Part shown: one piece after another, positions 35,910-44,612 of the stretch
How the letters are laid out: each line of letters opens with the position of its first letter
How positions within the stretch are numbered: the first letter of the stretch is position 1
Assembly (NCBI GenBank): GCA_046199005.1
Contig: CP176050.1
Location: 2,604,001 to 2,668,000, forward strand
Direction of reading: 5' to 3'
DNA: 64,000 nt
Source of the DNA: Ascidiimonas sp046199005
GTDB taxonomy: Bacteria; Bacteroidota; Bacteroidia; Flavobacteriales; Flavobacteriaceae
Translations under genes and position numbers: made by a program
The notes under the pieces: generated by a model
Database searches by the model: none
Told to the model about the DNA's origin: nothing
What the model saw: the letters and a program-made list of their open reading frames with translations, nothing else

Positions 35910-36560
35910 ATGAAAACAGCCATTCAGATAGCACTTTGGTTATTAAGTTTTTTCTTTGCATTTATGATCTACAAATCGATAAGTGAACCTATCGAATTCA
36001 AAAAAGTTAAAGAGGAGCGATACGAAGCCGTGATAGCAAAACTTAAGGATATCAGAGATGCACAGGAGGCTCATCGAACCATTACCGGGAAATTTGCACC
36101 TAATTTCGATGCATTAGTTGCATTCGTAGATACGGCAAAATTCACGATTACACAACAACGTGATTCCTCGTATATGGAATTTGACGAGGTGTATAAGATC
36201 GATATGTTACGGGAAGTAAAGATTATAGATACTCTTGGATTTCAAGCGGTAAAAGATTCGATTTTCAAAAATTCAGATCGCTATAAAACAATGATGAATG
36301 TTCCATTCGCAAGTAATAATGCAAAGTTTGAAATGAAATCGGATATTTTGGATAAGGATGGATATAAAGCACCTGTTTTTGAAGCCAAAGTAAAGAAAGA
36401 TGTTATTCTTTATGATCAACCTGAAAATTTAAGGATTCAAGAAAATCAAATGATCTCTGTAGACGAGGTAAATGGAGATTACATTATTGTAGGATCACTT
36501 AGTGACGTAAGTACCAACGGTAACTGGCCTACTATATATGACACTAAAAAGAAGGATTAA
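35910..36560 (+). CDS. Conserved membrane-anchored protein, unknown
   Basis: 216 aa with one N-terminal membrane helix (IQIALWLLSFFFAFMIY) and then a long alpha region (AVIAKLKDIRDAQEAHRTI) followed by a soluble domain. The layout of an N-terminal helix continuing into a coiled helix recalls pseudopilins, and RDAQEAHRTITGKF recalls their helix, but there is no prepilin peptidase site. It overlaps the DUF3822 gene by 23 bp, so they work together most likely. Confidence 0.7.
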   Translation: MKTAIQIALWLLSFFFAFMIYKSISEPIEFKKVKEERYEAVIAKLKDIRDAQEAHRTITGKFAPNFDALVAFVDTAKFTITQQRDSSYMEFDEVYKIDMLREVKIIDTLGFQAVKDSIFKNSDRYKTMMNVPFASNNAKFEMKSDILDKDGYKAPVFEAKVKKDVILYDQPENLRIQENQMISVDEVNGDYIIVGSLSDVSTNGNWPTIYDTKKKD

Positions 36561-37365
36561 TACATACGATTTAACAAATAAGGAATTGTCCATTCAGGTG
36601 CATCTGAGTGGACTTTCTTTTTGCGTTCTAAACCGTGTTGAAAATAAAATTGAAGCGTTTCATTACGAAGACTTTGAAAACACCCTTACACCAGATGTTC
36701 TGGAAGAAAAGCTAAAGGATATCTTCGAAGCGCATTCTACTATCAAGGCGCTTAGAAAATTATATTTAATACACAGTAACGAACTTTCTGCTTTTGTCCC
36801 GGAAGCAATGTTTAGCAAAGAACATTTGTCTGATTACCTGAAGTTTAATGTGAAAATCCTGGAAAGTGATGTACTTGTTTTTGATGAGATCCCAGAAGCT
36901 GCTTTGGTGAATGTATATGTTCCTTACATGAATATTACCAATTTTTTCTTTGATCTTTTTGGTAGCTTTGAATACAAACATGCCGCAAGTTTACTCATCG
37001 AACAGCTCATGCAAAAATCTGTTCGAAACGATCAACCGGTAATGTATGCCGACATACATTCAACTCATTTTGAGCTTGTAGTCATGAAACACGGTAAGCT
37101 CATATATTACAATTCGTTTTTTTATGATACTCCAGAAGATTTCATCTATTATGTACTTTTTGCCGCAGAACAATTAAGTATGGATCCCAATCTGTTTTCT
37201 TTTGAATTTTTAAAAGCTATTGAAAAAGAAGACATGAAATATCAATATGCATATCAATACATCAGAAATGTGAACATTCATAAACATCGCTTCAAGTTCA
37301 AAATTTCAGAAAGTATAGATGAAGAAAATCTGAGTCAGGCACATCTCTTGTTGAGTTCATTTTAA
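36538..37365 (+). CDS. DUF3822 family protein
   Basis: 275 aa. Features such as IQVHLSGLSFCVLN near the start, MYADIHSTHFELVVM in the middle and the YYNSFFYDTPEDFIYYVLF stretch fit DUF3822, a Bacteroidota family with an actin/RNase-H-like pattern. Biochemical role unknown. Overlaps the upstream gene by 23 bp and is directly followed by rsmD (next base). Confidence 0.8.
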   Translation: MTLKRRINTYDLTNKELSIQVHLSGLSFCVLNRVENKIEAFHYEDFENTLTPDVLEEKLKDIFEAHSTIKALRKLYLIHSNELSAFVPEAMFSKEHLSDYLKFNVKILESDVLVFDEIPEAALVNVYVPYMNITNFFFDLFGSFEYKHAASLLIEQLMQKSVRNDQPVMYADIHSTHFELVVMKHGKLIYYNSFFYDTPEDFIYYVLFAAEQLSMDPNLFSFEFLKAIEKEDMKYQYAYQYIRNVNIHKHRFKFKISESIDEENLSQAHLLLSSF

Positions 37366-37905
37366 ATGCGGATAATTTCAGGTAAATATAAAGGCAAAAG
37401 ACTAGTAGCCCCTTCCAAGCTTCCGGTAAGACCTACCACAGACTTTGCGAAAGAAGCACTTTTTAACATTCTAAATAATTATTATGACCTGCATGAAATT
37501 TCAGTGCTGGATCTTTTCTCAGGCACCGGAAATATAAGTTTTGAATTCGCTTCAAGAGGTTGTACGCAAATCACCGCTGTAGATAGCCATGCCGGATGTA
37601 TCAAATACATAGAGAAAATATCGGATGAATTAGAAATGAACATCGCCACGGTTCGAAGTGATGTTTTTAAATACCTGGAACGCACTCAGACAAGCAAAGA
37701 TCTTATTTTTGCAGACCCTCCCTATGATATGGCACTCGAGGATTTTGAAAAAATTGTCGATCTGGTATTTCAAAATAAATTACTCAATGAACAGGGTACT
37801 CTTATCGTAGAGCATTCAAAGCACACCCAACTGGATCATTTGCCTTATTTCTATCTCCAAAAAAAATATGGTGGAAACGTGTTTAGTTTCTTTGAGCTGA
37901 AGTAA
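37366..37905 (+). CDS. rsmD: 16S rRNA (guanine(966)-N2)-methyltransferase
   Basis: Methylates G966 of 16S rRNA with S-adenosylmethionine. 179 aa. SAM motif VLDLFSGTGNISFEFASRG near residue 45 and the catalytic FADPPYDM near 115; starts MRIISGKYKGKRL, as is usual. ATG directly follows the DUF3822 stop. The stop is four bases from the 3' end of the RNase P RNA gene on the other strand. Confidence 0.95.
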   Translation: MRIISGKYKGKRLVAPSKLPVRPTTDFAKEALFNILNNYYDLHEISVLDLFSGTGNISFEFASRGCTQITAVDSHAGCIKYIEKISDELEMNIATVRSDVFKYLERTQTSKDLIFADPPYDMALEDFEKIVDLVFQNKLLNEQGTLIVEHSKHTQLDHLPYFYLQKKYGGNVFSFFELK

Positions 37906-37908
37906 AAA

Positions 37909-38209
37909 AAGCAGGCCTATAAGCCGGATTCTGTCGAGTCTTATCATTTATCTGGAGCAATTGTTACCAATTACCTCTAACCGCCTACCCTCCAACTTGA
38001 ACGCGCTATTCTCAAACGTTGGTTTACATGGCGTTGCACCCCATAGAGTTTACCTGATTTCACTACAGCATTACCTGTACTTGCTTTCTGTTGCACTTGT
38101 CCTACTGCCAAACTTTCGTTCAACAGTGACGGGTGTTACCCGCTATGGTGCGCTATGGTGTCCGGACTTTCCTCCCTTGCAATACAAAGGCGATAAGATA
38201 GCCTGCGGT
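37909..38209 (-). ncRNA. rnpB: RNase P RNA (M1 RNA)
   Basis: Catalytic RNA that trims tRNA 5' leaders. On the minus strand the 5' part carries GAGGAAAGTCCGGACACC, and the 3' part carries ACAGAATCCGGCTTATAGG then CCTGC and a T run; GCAGGC at the 5' end pairs with GCCTGC at the 3' end (P1). Other landmarks such as GGTAACACCCGTCACTG-like segments are seen. About 300 nt. Reading frames across this stretch are shadows. Ends are estimated to within about 10 nt. Confidence 0.93.
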
Positions 38210-38326
38210 GCAAAATTACATAAATTCTTAGCTTTCGCCCAGTTATTAAGCTCTATTCTTTGTCTAAATTGTTAATAAATAGTGCTAAATTTAAATAAGG
38301 GGTAAACATTTTGCGGTCGCAATTTT

Positions 38327-38334
38327 TATCTTTG
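38327..38334 (+). promoter_or_regulatory. -7 promoter element of dnaX
   Basis: TATCTTTG fits TAnnTTTG, 50 bp before the chosen dnaX ATG, in the short gap after the rnpB 5' end. A TTTG lies 13 bp upstream, too close to be a normal -33. Confidence 0.35.
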
Positions 38335-38383
38335 TAATCAGGAAGTGGTTAATCAAGAATTACCGAAATTTCAAAAGCATTTT

Positions 38384-40147
38384 ATGGAGCCATTCGTAGT
38401 ATCAGCTCGGAAATACAGACCTCAAACATTTAAGGATGTTGTCGGGCAGCAAGCGATTACGAACACCTTACTTAATGCAATTGACAATAATCACCTTGCG
38501 CAGGCCTTATTGTTTTGCGGTCCCCGAGGTGTAGGTAAAACTACTTGTGCACGTATTCTCGCAAAAAAGATTAATCAAGACGGTACAGAGAATCCAGAAG
38601 AAGATTTTGCTTTTAATATTTTCGAACTGGATGCGGCATCCAATAACTCGGTAGACGATATACGTAATTTAATAGATCAGGTGCGCATACCTCCGCAGAC
38701 CGGGAGATATAAGGTGTACATTATCGATGAGGTTCATATGTTGAGCCAGGCGGCTTTCAATGCATTCTTAAAAACATTGGAAGAACCTCCAAAACATGCG
38801 ATCTTTATACTGGCGACCACAGAGAAGCACAAGATCATTCCAACCATTCTTTCCAGATGTCAAATCTTTGATTTTAAAAGAATAACAGTTCAAGATGCCA
38901 AAGAATACTTAAAGTACATCGCGGAAAATCAAGGGATTGAAGCAGAGGAAGATGCACTACACATCATTGCACAAAAAGCAGATGGAGCTATGCGCGACGC
39001 TTTATCTATCTTTGACAGGGTAGTGAGTTTTTCAGGCAAACAATTAACGCAAAAAGCGGTTACCGAAAACCTTAACGTACTTGATTACGATACTTTTTTT
39101 AAAGCTATTGATCTCATCTTAGAAAATGACATCCCCACCCTTTTAATTGACTTTAATGAAACTCTTTCGCGTGGCTTCGACGGTCATCATTTTATTTCAG
39201 GATTAGCATCACACTGCCGAGACCTTATGGTTTGTAAAAATGAAGCAACCATTCCGCTACTGGAAGTGGGAGAAACAACGCAAAAGAAATATCTGGAACA
39301 AGCTAAAAAGACTTCGATTCCTTTTTTGCTTAAATGTATTGAACTCTCTAATGATTGCGATCTAAAGTATAAAACCAGTAAAAATCAGCGATTGCTGGTT
39401 GAACTCTGCCTGATGCAACTGGCCTCTATCACATATGATGGAGAAAAAAAAAATGGTGATGCATTCATAATCCCTGCGGAAGTTTTTAAACAAAAACGTG
39501 AGATCCCCAAACCGGAAGTAGCGGGTCAACCGATTCAAAAACCTATTGCTACGCCAGCTAAAGAGATTCAGGAAGTACCTTTTCAACGAAATGAAATTGT
39601 TGAAGAGAATACCTATGTATCTGCACTAGAGGAAAAAGAAGAGGTGGTTCTTAAGGAACCGGAATCTTCTAAATCATTTGCACAACGAAAAATTTCCGGA
39701 CTATCTCTTTCAAGCATAAAGGCTAAAAAAGAGCATGAAATAAGCAAGCAGTCTCAAGACGTATCCACAGAAGAGCTCCCAAGTGACGAATTTACCCAGG
39801 AAGCGTTGGTTAATGCATGGACGCGTTACGTGGATGAAATGGAGAGCAGTGGCAAAAAAATTATGGCATCTAATTTGGCCGCAGATACTCCTAAATTAAG
39901 TGAATCTGATACAATTACAATAGAACTCCCTAATGATACGATGAAAAAGGAGGTAGAAAGAGAAAGCTATCCTTTAATGGAGTTCTTAAAAAAAGAATTA
40001 AATAATCATGCCATTACGCTAGAGATCACAGTTAATGAAACCGCTGCTAAGAAATATGCGTTTACTCCTATTGAGAAATATGAAAAGCTTCGTGAAAAAA
40101 ATCCCCTCATCGATAAACTTCGGAAAGAGTTTGATTTAGACGTTTAA
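38384..40147 (+). CDS. dnaX: DNA polymerase III subunit gamma/tau
   Basis: Clamp-loader ATPase. Start ATG 38384 fits the family start FVVSARKYRPQTF, while GTG 38345 would add 13 residues. Walker A GPRGVGKTT (about 45), DEXX in IIDEVHMLS, SRC box LSRCQIFDF. The usual four-cysteine zinc module after the Walker A motif is absent: the sequence goes from ARILAKKINQ to FAFNIFELDAASNN. The C-terminal 200 residues are the polymerase/DnaB-binding tau-like tail. 587 aa. Whether a frameshifted gamma product exists cannot be told. Confidence 0.95.
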   Translation: MEPFVVSARKYRPQTFKDVVGQQAITNTLLNAIDNNHLAQALLFCGPRGVGKTTCARILAKKINQDGTENPEEDFAFNIFELDAASNNSVDDIRNLIDQVRIPPQTGRYKVYIIDEVHMLSQAAFNAFLKTLEEPPKHAIFILATTEKHKIIPTILSRCQIFDFKRITVQDAKEYLKYIAENQGIEAEEDALHIIAQKADGAMRDALSIFDRVVSFSGKQLTQKAVTENLNVLDYDTFFKAIDLILENDIPTLLIDFNETLSRGFDGHHFISGLASHCRDLMVCKNEATIPLLEVGETTQKKYLEQAKKTSIPFLLKCIELSNDCDLKYKTSKNQRLLVELCLMQLASITYDGEKKNGDAFIIPAEVFKQKREIPKPEVAGQPIQKPIATPAKEIQEVPFQRNEIVEENTYVSALEEKEEVVLKEPESSKSFAQRKISGLSLSSIKAKKEHEISKQSQDVSTEELPSDEFTQEALVNAWTRYVDEMESSGKKIMASNLAADTPKLSESDTITIELPNDTMKKEVERESYPLMEFLKKELNNHAITLEITVNETAAKKYAFTPIEKYEKLREKNPLIDKLRKEFDLDV

Positions 40148-40168
40148 TTTTATTGCAAAAGAATAGAA

Positions 40169-40750
40169 ATGTTAGGACTCAAATTACCTACAGATCCCAG
40201 ATGGGTGAATATCGTCGAGAAAAATATTGAAGAAATACTAACAGACCACGCCTATTGCGAACAAAAAGCGGCAAGTACTGCAATTTCTCTTATTGTGATT
40301 TTTCCCGAATACACCGAGTTGGTCCAGGAAATGACTGCCTTGGTTAAAGAGGAGATCAGTCATTTTAAAATGGTACACGATAAGATTATTGCCAGAGGTT
40401 GGGTTTTAGGACGAGACCGAAAAGATGACTATGTGATCGCGCTTATGAAATTCTTTCCGAAAGGCGGAAGCCGAACAACCCAATTGGTTCACAAGCTGCT
40501 TTATGCGGCACTTATAGAAGCTCGAAGCTGTGAACGTTTTCGATTACTTTCAGAAAACCTTCAAGACAAAGAACTGGCTGAATTTTATAAAAATTTAATG
40601 GTAAGCGAAGCAAATCACTATACCATGTTTTTATCTTTTGCCAGAAAATACGGGGAGCGAAATGAGGTAGATAGCAAATGGCAGGACCTGTTGGCTTATG
40701 AAGCCAGAATAATGAAAGAACTAGGCAAAAAAGAAACCATTCACGGTTAA
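40169..40750 (+). CDS. miaE: tRNA 2-methylthio-N6-isopentenyladenosine hydroxylase
   Basis: Ferritin-like diiron enzyme hydroxylating the isopentenyl side chain at tRNA position 37. 193 aa with metal-ligand stretches YCEQKAAS, EEISHFKMVHD (ExxH), EARSCERF and SEANHY (ExxH). Starts 21 bp after dnaX; probably read with it. miaA/miaB are not in the window. Confidence 0.93.
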   Translation: MLGLKLPTDPRWVNIVEKNIEEILTDHAYCEQKAASTAISLIVIFPEYTELVQEMTALVKEEISHFKMVHDKIIARGWVLGRDRKDDYVIALMKFFPKGGSRTTQLVHKLLYAALIEARSCERFRLLSENLQDKELAEFYKNLMVSEANHYTMFLSFARKYGERNEVDSKWQDLLAYEARIMKELGKKETIHG

Positions 40751-40864
40751 AAGAAGTTTCTAACTGCCAATTTAACAAAAGCTTAGCAGTTATTACATTG
40801 GGTATCAAAACCAAACAAAGATGAATCTGTTATCTTTGAGTTTATTATCAATTTAATTTCAATC

Positions 40865-42247
40865 ATGAAGTACAAAATTACAACCTTTGTAGCAGTTATG
40901 ATGCTCTTTTTTAGTTGCAAAAAAACTGCTGACGAACCAGAAGTCTCAGAATTTCAAGTTCCGGTCGAATATTACAAGCTTGACAATGGTCTTAAAGTCA
41001 TTCTGTCTCAAGACAGTACTGCCCCCACCGCAATTGTAGCGGTCTATTACAATATAGGATTCAGAATTGAGCCTAAAGACCGAACAGGTTTTGCCCACCT
41101 TTTCGAACACATGATGTTTCAGGGTTCAGCAAATATGGGTAAAATGGAGTTTATACAATTGGTCCAAAAAAATGGTGGAGTACTAAACGGATCTACCCGG
41201 TTTGACTATACCAATTATTTTGAGATCGTTCCTTCCCACAAATTGGAAACTATGTTATGGGCAGAGGCAGACCGAATGAAAGGACTGGCGATTACTCAGG
41301 AAAACCTTACCAATCAGCAAGGTGTAGTTAAAAATGAAGTAAAGGTAAATGTATTGAACAGACCTTATGGAGGTTTTCCCTGGTTAGATATGCCGCAGTA
41401 TGCAAATACAAATTGGTACAACGCTCACAACTTTTATGGCGACTTGAAAGATCTGGATGCTGCAACTCTTGAAGATGTTTCTTCATTCTTTAAAACGTAT
41501 TATGCACCTAATAATGCCGCTTTAGCTATTGTAGGTGATTTTGAACCGGAAGAAGCCAAAAAATGGATCGAGCAGTATTTTGGGAGTATTCAGGCATCTG
41601 AACTACCTGCCAAACCGGATATATCAGAACCTAAACAAATAGAAGAAAAGGCATTTGTAAAAGAGGACTCATTGGCCACAAAACCTGCTATTGCCATCGC
41701 GTATCATATGCCAGAACGAAATACTCCAGAATACTATGCAATGGGGCTTTTAGATCAGATATTGCTTCAGGGAGATAACAGTCTGCTTTCTCAGAAGCTA
41801 AAAAATGAAAAAGGATTCACTTCGCGTGTGAGCGGAGGAATTAATTACCTGGGGAATATGTTCAATTACAACGGCCCTATGTTATGGATGTATGAACTTA
41901 CCTATGATGATGAAGAGACTCGGGAAGCTATATTAACGGAAGCCGATGGCGTCATTGAAAGTTTAAAAGGAAATATTACGCAGGATATGCTGGATAATGC
42001 GCTCGTCAAAATAAGGTCTGAATTGTACGATGATCTGGGAGGTACTTTTGGATTAGGGAGGGCAGATCTGTTATGCAGTTTCGCACTTTTCGACGATGAT
42101 CCGGCAAGAATTAATACATTGGAAAAAGAATTTAAAAACGTGACACCAGAAGTTATTAATAAAACTATTGATGAGTATTTAAGTTCTACTAATAGAACTA
42201 TTCTTACCGTTAAACCTCTTGCCAAAACTCAAAATACTGCATTATGA
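40865..42247 (+). CDS. M16 zinc peptidase, active subunit (lipoprotein)
   Basis: 460 aa with lipoprotein signal MKYKITTFVAVMMLFFSC (Cys18). The inverted zinc site HLFEHMMF (HxxEH) is at about residue 80, with the downstream Glu likely in the VKNEVKVNV region. It therefore is the catalytic subunit of a paired M16 protease. The downstream partner starts with a 4-bp ATGA overlap. Together they may form the periplasmic two-chain peptidase common in Bacteroidota. Confidence 0.92.
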   Translation: MKYKITTFVAVMMLFFSCKKTADEPEVSEFQVPVEYYKLDNGLKVILSQDSTAPTAIVAVYYNIGFRIEPKDRTGFAHLFEHMMFQGSANMGKMEFIQLVQKNGGVLNGSTRFDYTNYFEIVPSHKLETMLWAEADRMKGLAITQENLTNQQGVVKNEVKVNVLNRPYGGFPWLDMPQYANTNWYNAHNFYGDLKDLDAATLEDVSSFFKTYYAPNNAALAIVGDFEPEEAKKWIEQYFGSIQASELPAKPDISEPKQIEEKAFVKEDSLATKPAIAIAYHMPERNTPEYYAMGLLDQILLQGDNSLLSQKLKNEKGFTSRVSGGINYLGNMFNYNGPMLWMYELTYDDEETREAILTEADGVIESLKGNITQDMLDNALVKIRSELYDDLGGTFGLGRADLLCSFALFDDDPARINTLEKEFKNVTPEVINKTIDEYLSSTNRTILTVKPLAKTQNTAL

Positions 42248-43629
42248 AAATAAGACTAATAACCACAGCTGTCTTTTTCCTATTTCTCAATTTGTTAAGT
42301 GCACAGGAAAAGGAACAACCCCCTTTAGGCGGAGAACCTAAAGATTTTAAAATTCCGGCGAAAGAAATACAAACTTTTGATAATGGATTAAAGTTAGTTA
42401 TGGTTCCCTATGGCTCTATTCCAAAAGCAACCATTCACGTATCTGTCAAAACCGGCAATATCCACGAAACAGAAGATCAGGTATGGCTTAGTGATCTGAT
42501 GGCAGATTTGATGGAAGAAGGTACAGATTCCCTAACGTCTAAAGAAATAGCAGATAAAACGGCTCGTATGGGCGGTAATTTGGGAATTGCAGTAAATGAA
42601 CATACATTTACGCTCAATAGCTCTGTATTGTATGAATTCGCTCCTAATGCCATAGAACTTATGGGGCATGTCTTGCGAAATCCTTCATGGCCGGAAGCAG
42701 AAATAGCAAGACTAAAAAAAGATCTGAAGCGTAATTTAAGTGTGGCACTTACCAGATCTCAAACTCAGGCACAGACGAGTTTTTACAGTACCATCTATCC
42801 TGATCACCCTTACGGAAGATTATTCCCGACAGAAGAAATTATTGATTCTTATACTGTTGAAGATATCAAAGATTTTTATCAAAAAAATATCGGTGCTCAA
42901 AGAACCACTGTTTATGTCGTTGGGAAATATGATTCAGAAAAAGTAAGGAATGCAGTAGAAAAAGCATTTTCAGATTGGGTATCCGGTCCCGAAATTACCT
43001 ATCCGGAAGCTACTCCGGTTACTACCTCGAGCATTCAGGTTATAGACAGGCCAAATGCACCGCAATCTACCATAATGTATGGCTTACCCGTAGTAGATCC
43101 TTCGCATCCAGATTATGTTGCGCTGGACGTAACTAACTCCATTCTTGGTGGATCGTTTGCTTCTAGAATTACGAGTAACATCAGAGAAAATAAAGGATAT
43201 ACCTATTCTCCCCGCAGTTTTATCGATACAAATTATCGAAGTGCCATATGGGCAGAAATGGCAGACGTAACTACAGAGTTTACAGCAGCTTCTTTACAGG
43301 AAATCAATAATGAAATTATAAAACTACAGAATGAGCCGCCTACAGAAGATGAGTTAACAGGTATTAAGAACTACGAATCAGGCATATTTGTTCTAAGAAA
43401 TTCTACACCCAATGGTATCATAGGTCAAATGGTATTTCTGGAAGTTCATGGACTCGATGAAGATTATTTGACGAATCGGGTAAAGAACATTAATGCAGTG
43501 ACCACTGAAAAGGTAAGAGAGATTACTGAAAAATACATTCAACCTGATAAAATGACGCTGGTTATTGTAGGGGATAAAAAGAAAGTAGAACAACAAATGA
43601 AAGAGGCCAAAATCAAAGTTAAAGATTAA
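42244..43629 (+). CDS. M16 peptidase-like partner lacking the zinc site
   Basis: 461 aa with signal peptide MKIRLITTAVFFLFLNLLSAQ. The position of HxxEH reads DLMADLMEEGTDS, so the zinc motif is lost, while C-terminal features GGSFASRITSNIRENKGYTY are kept. It is the non-catalytic half, supplying the substrate-closing Arg/Tyr motif in two-chain M16 enzymes. Start overlaps the catalytic gene by 4 bp. A strong terminator follows. Confidence 0.9.
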   Translation: MKIRLITTAVFFLFLNLLSAQEKEQPPLGGEPKDFKIPAKEIQTFDNGLKLVMVPYGSIPKATIHVSVKTGNIHETEDQVWLSDLMADLMEEGTDSLTSKEIADKTARMGGNLGIAVNEHTFTLNSSVLYEFAPNAIELMGHVLRNPSWPEAEIARLKKDLKRNLSVALTRSQTQAQTSFYSTIYPDHPYGRLFPTEEIIDSYTVEDIKDFYQKNIGAQRTTVYVVGKYDSEKVRNAVEKAFSDWVSGPEITYPEATPVTTSSIQVIDRPNAPQSTIMYGLPVVDPSHPDYVALDVTNSILGGSFASRITSNIRENKGYTYSPRSFIDTNYRSAIWAEMADVTTEFTAASLQEINNEIIKLQNEPPTEDELTGIKNYESGIFVLRNSTPNGIIGQMVFLEVHGLDEDYLTNRVKNINAVTTEKVREITEKYIQPDKMTLVIVGDKKKVEQQMKEAKIKVKD

Positions 43630-43650
43630 GCTTTCTTCATTCTGTTTACA

Positions 43651-43694
43651 AACAAAGCCGATAAGATTATAGCAATCCTATCGGCTTTGTTTTT
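43651..43694. terminator. Terminator between convergent M16 and ppx genes
   Basis: Perfect 13-bp arms AACAAAGCCGATA/TATCGGCTTTGTT around a 15-nt loop, ending in T residues. Confidence 0.85.
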
Positions 43695-43715
43695 CTATAT
43701 AAAGAAAACTGATTT

Positions 43716-44609
43716 TTACGTATTTTTTTCGCTAAAATAAAGCATCTTGATTATTCCATCTGATAAGCCGATTTTAGGAACATGAATCTTTTTAGCACCA
43801 CTCCACTTGGCAGCAGACAAATAAATACGGGTAGCCGGAATAATGACGTCTGCCCGGTCGGGGTTTAATCCCAGTTCACTTACTCTTTCATCGTATGATA
43901 AACTTTGTAAAAACTGATACTGTGCGTTTAACCAGATGTAAGACAACGGTTCTCCCGCACCACGTCCTGACATTTTGTGCAATTTATTAATGTTTCCCCC
44001 TGAACCAATAATAGAAAGACTCCCTAAATTTCGGGTATTGTTTTTTACCCATTTTTCAATTTCACCCCAGGTCTGTAACTGTATCATCTCATTTAATAAG
44101 CGTACAGTTCCTACCTTAAACGATTTTGACACTACTATCTTTCCTTTAGAAAATATCGTAAACTCAGTGCTTCCGCCACCCACATCTATATAAAGATAAG
44201 ATTTGTCAGATTCTATTAACTGGTGTAGGTCTGTTGACGCAATTATAGCAGCTTCTTTTTTTCCGTCTATAATATCTATTTTAACATCTGCTTTCTGTAA
44301 TATTTTTTCTGCTACCTCCTGCCCGTTATTAGCTTCTCTCATTGCTGAGGTAGCACATGCCATATACTTTTCAACCCCGTGTACTTTCATGAGAAGTTTA
44401 AAAGCTTTCATAGCCTGGACCATGCGCTCTTCATTAGACTTGGAAATCTCACCCACCGTAAAAGAATCCTGCCCCAGACGAATTGGCACTCTAACCAGAG
44501 AGCTTTTTTTGAACTGTGTCTCCTTGTTGTTTTCTTCAATCACATTATTAATCAACAATCTGATCGCATTCGATCCTATATCAATAGCTGCAAACTTTCG
44601 TATCTTCAA
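43716..44609 (-). CDS. ppx: Exopolyphosphatase/Ppx-GppA family phosphatase
   Basis: 297 aa with the actin-fold nucleotide motif AAIDIGSNAIRLLI near the start and the second phosphate loop DVGGGSTEFTIF near 150. Shorter than E. coli Ppx: only the N-terminal two-domain part is present, the common form in Bacteroidota. It degrades polyphosphate, or pppGpp, and starts 3 bp after ppk, so it forms one unit with the polyphosphate kinase. Confidence 0.92.
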   Translation of the reverse strand: MKIRKFAAIDIGSNAIRLLINNVIEENNKETQFKKSSLVRVPIRLGQDSFTVGEISKSNEERMVQAMKAFKLLMKVHGVEKYMACATSAMREANNGQEVAEKILQKADVKIDIIDGKKEAAIIASTDLHQLIESDKSYLYIDVGGGSTEFTIFSKGKIVVSKSFKVGTVRLLNEMIQLQTWGEIEKWVKNNTRNLGSLSIIGSGGNINKLHKMSGRGAGEPLSYIWLNAQYQFLQSLSYDERVSELGLNPDRADVIIPATRIYLSAAKWSGAKKIHVPKIGLSDGIIKMLYFSEKNT

Positions 44610-44612
44610 ACT

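Noticed and set aside
37961..38275. Open frame of about 100 codons on the plus strand
   Set aside because: It lies across the RNase P RNA gene on the minus strand; the hallmark RNA motifs explain the sequence.
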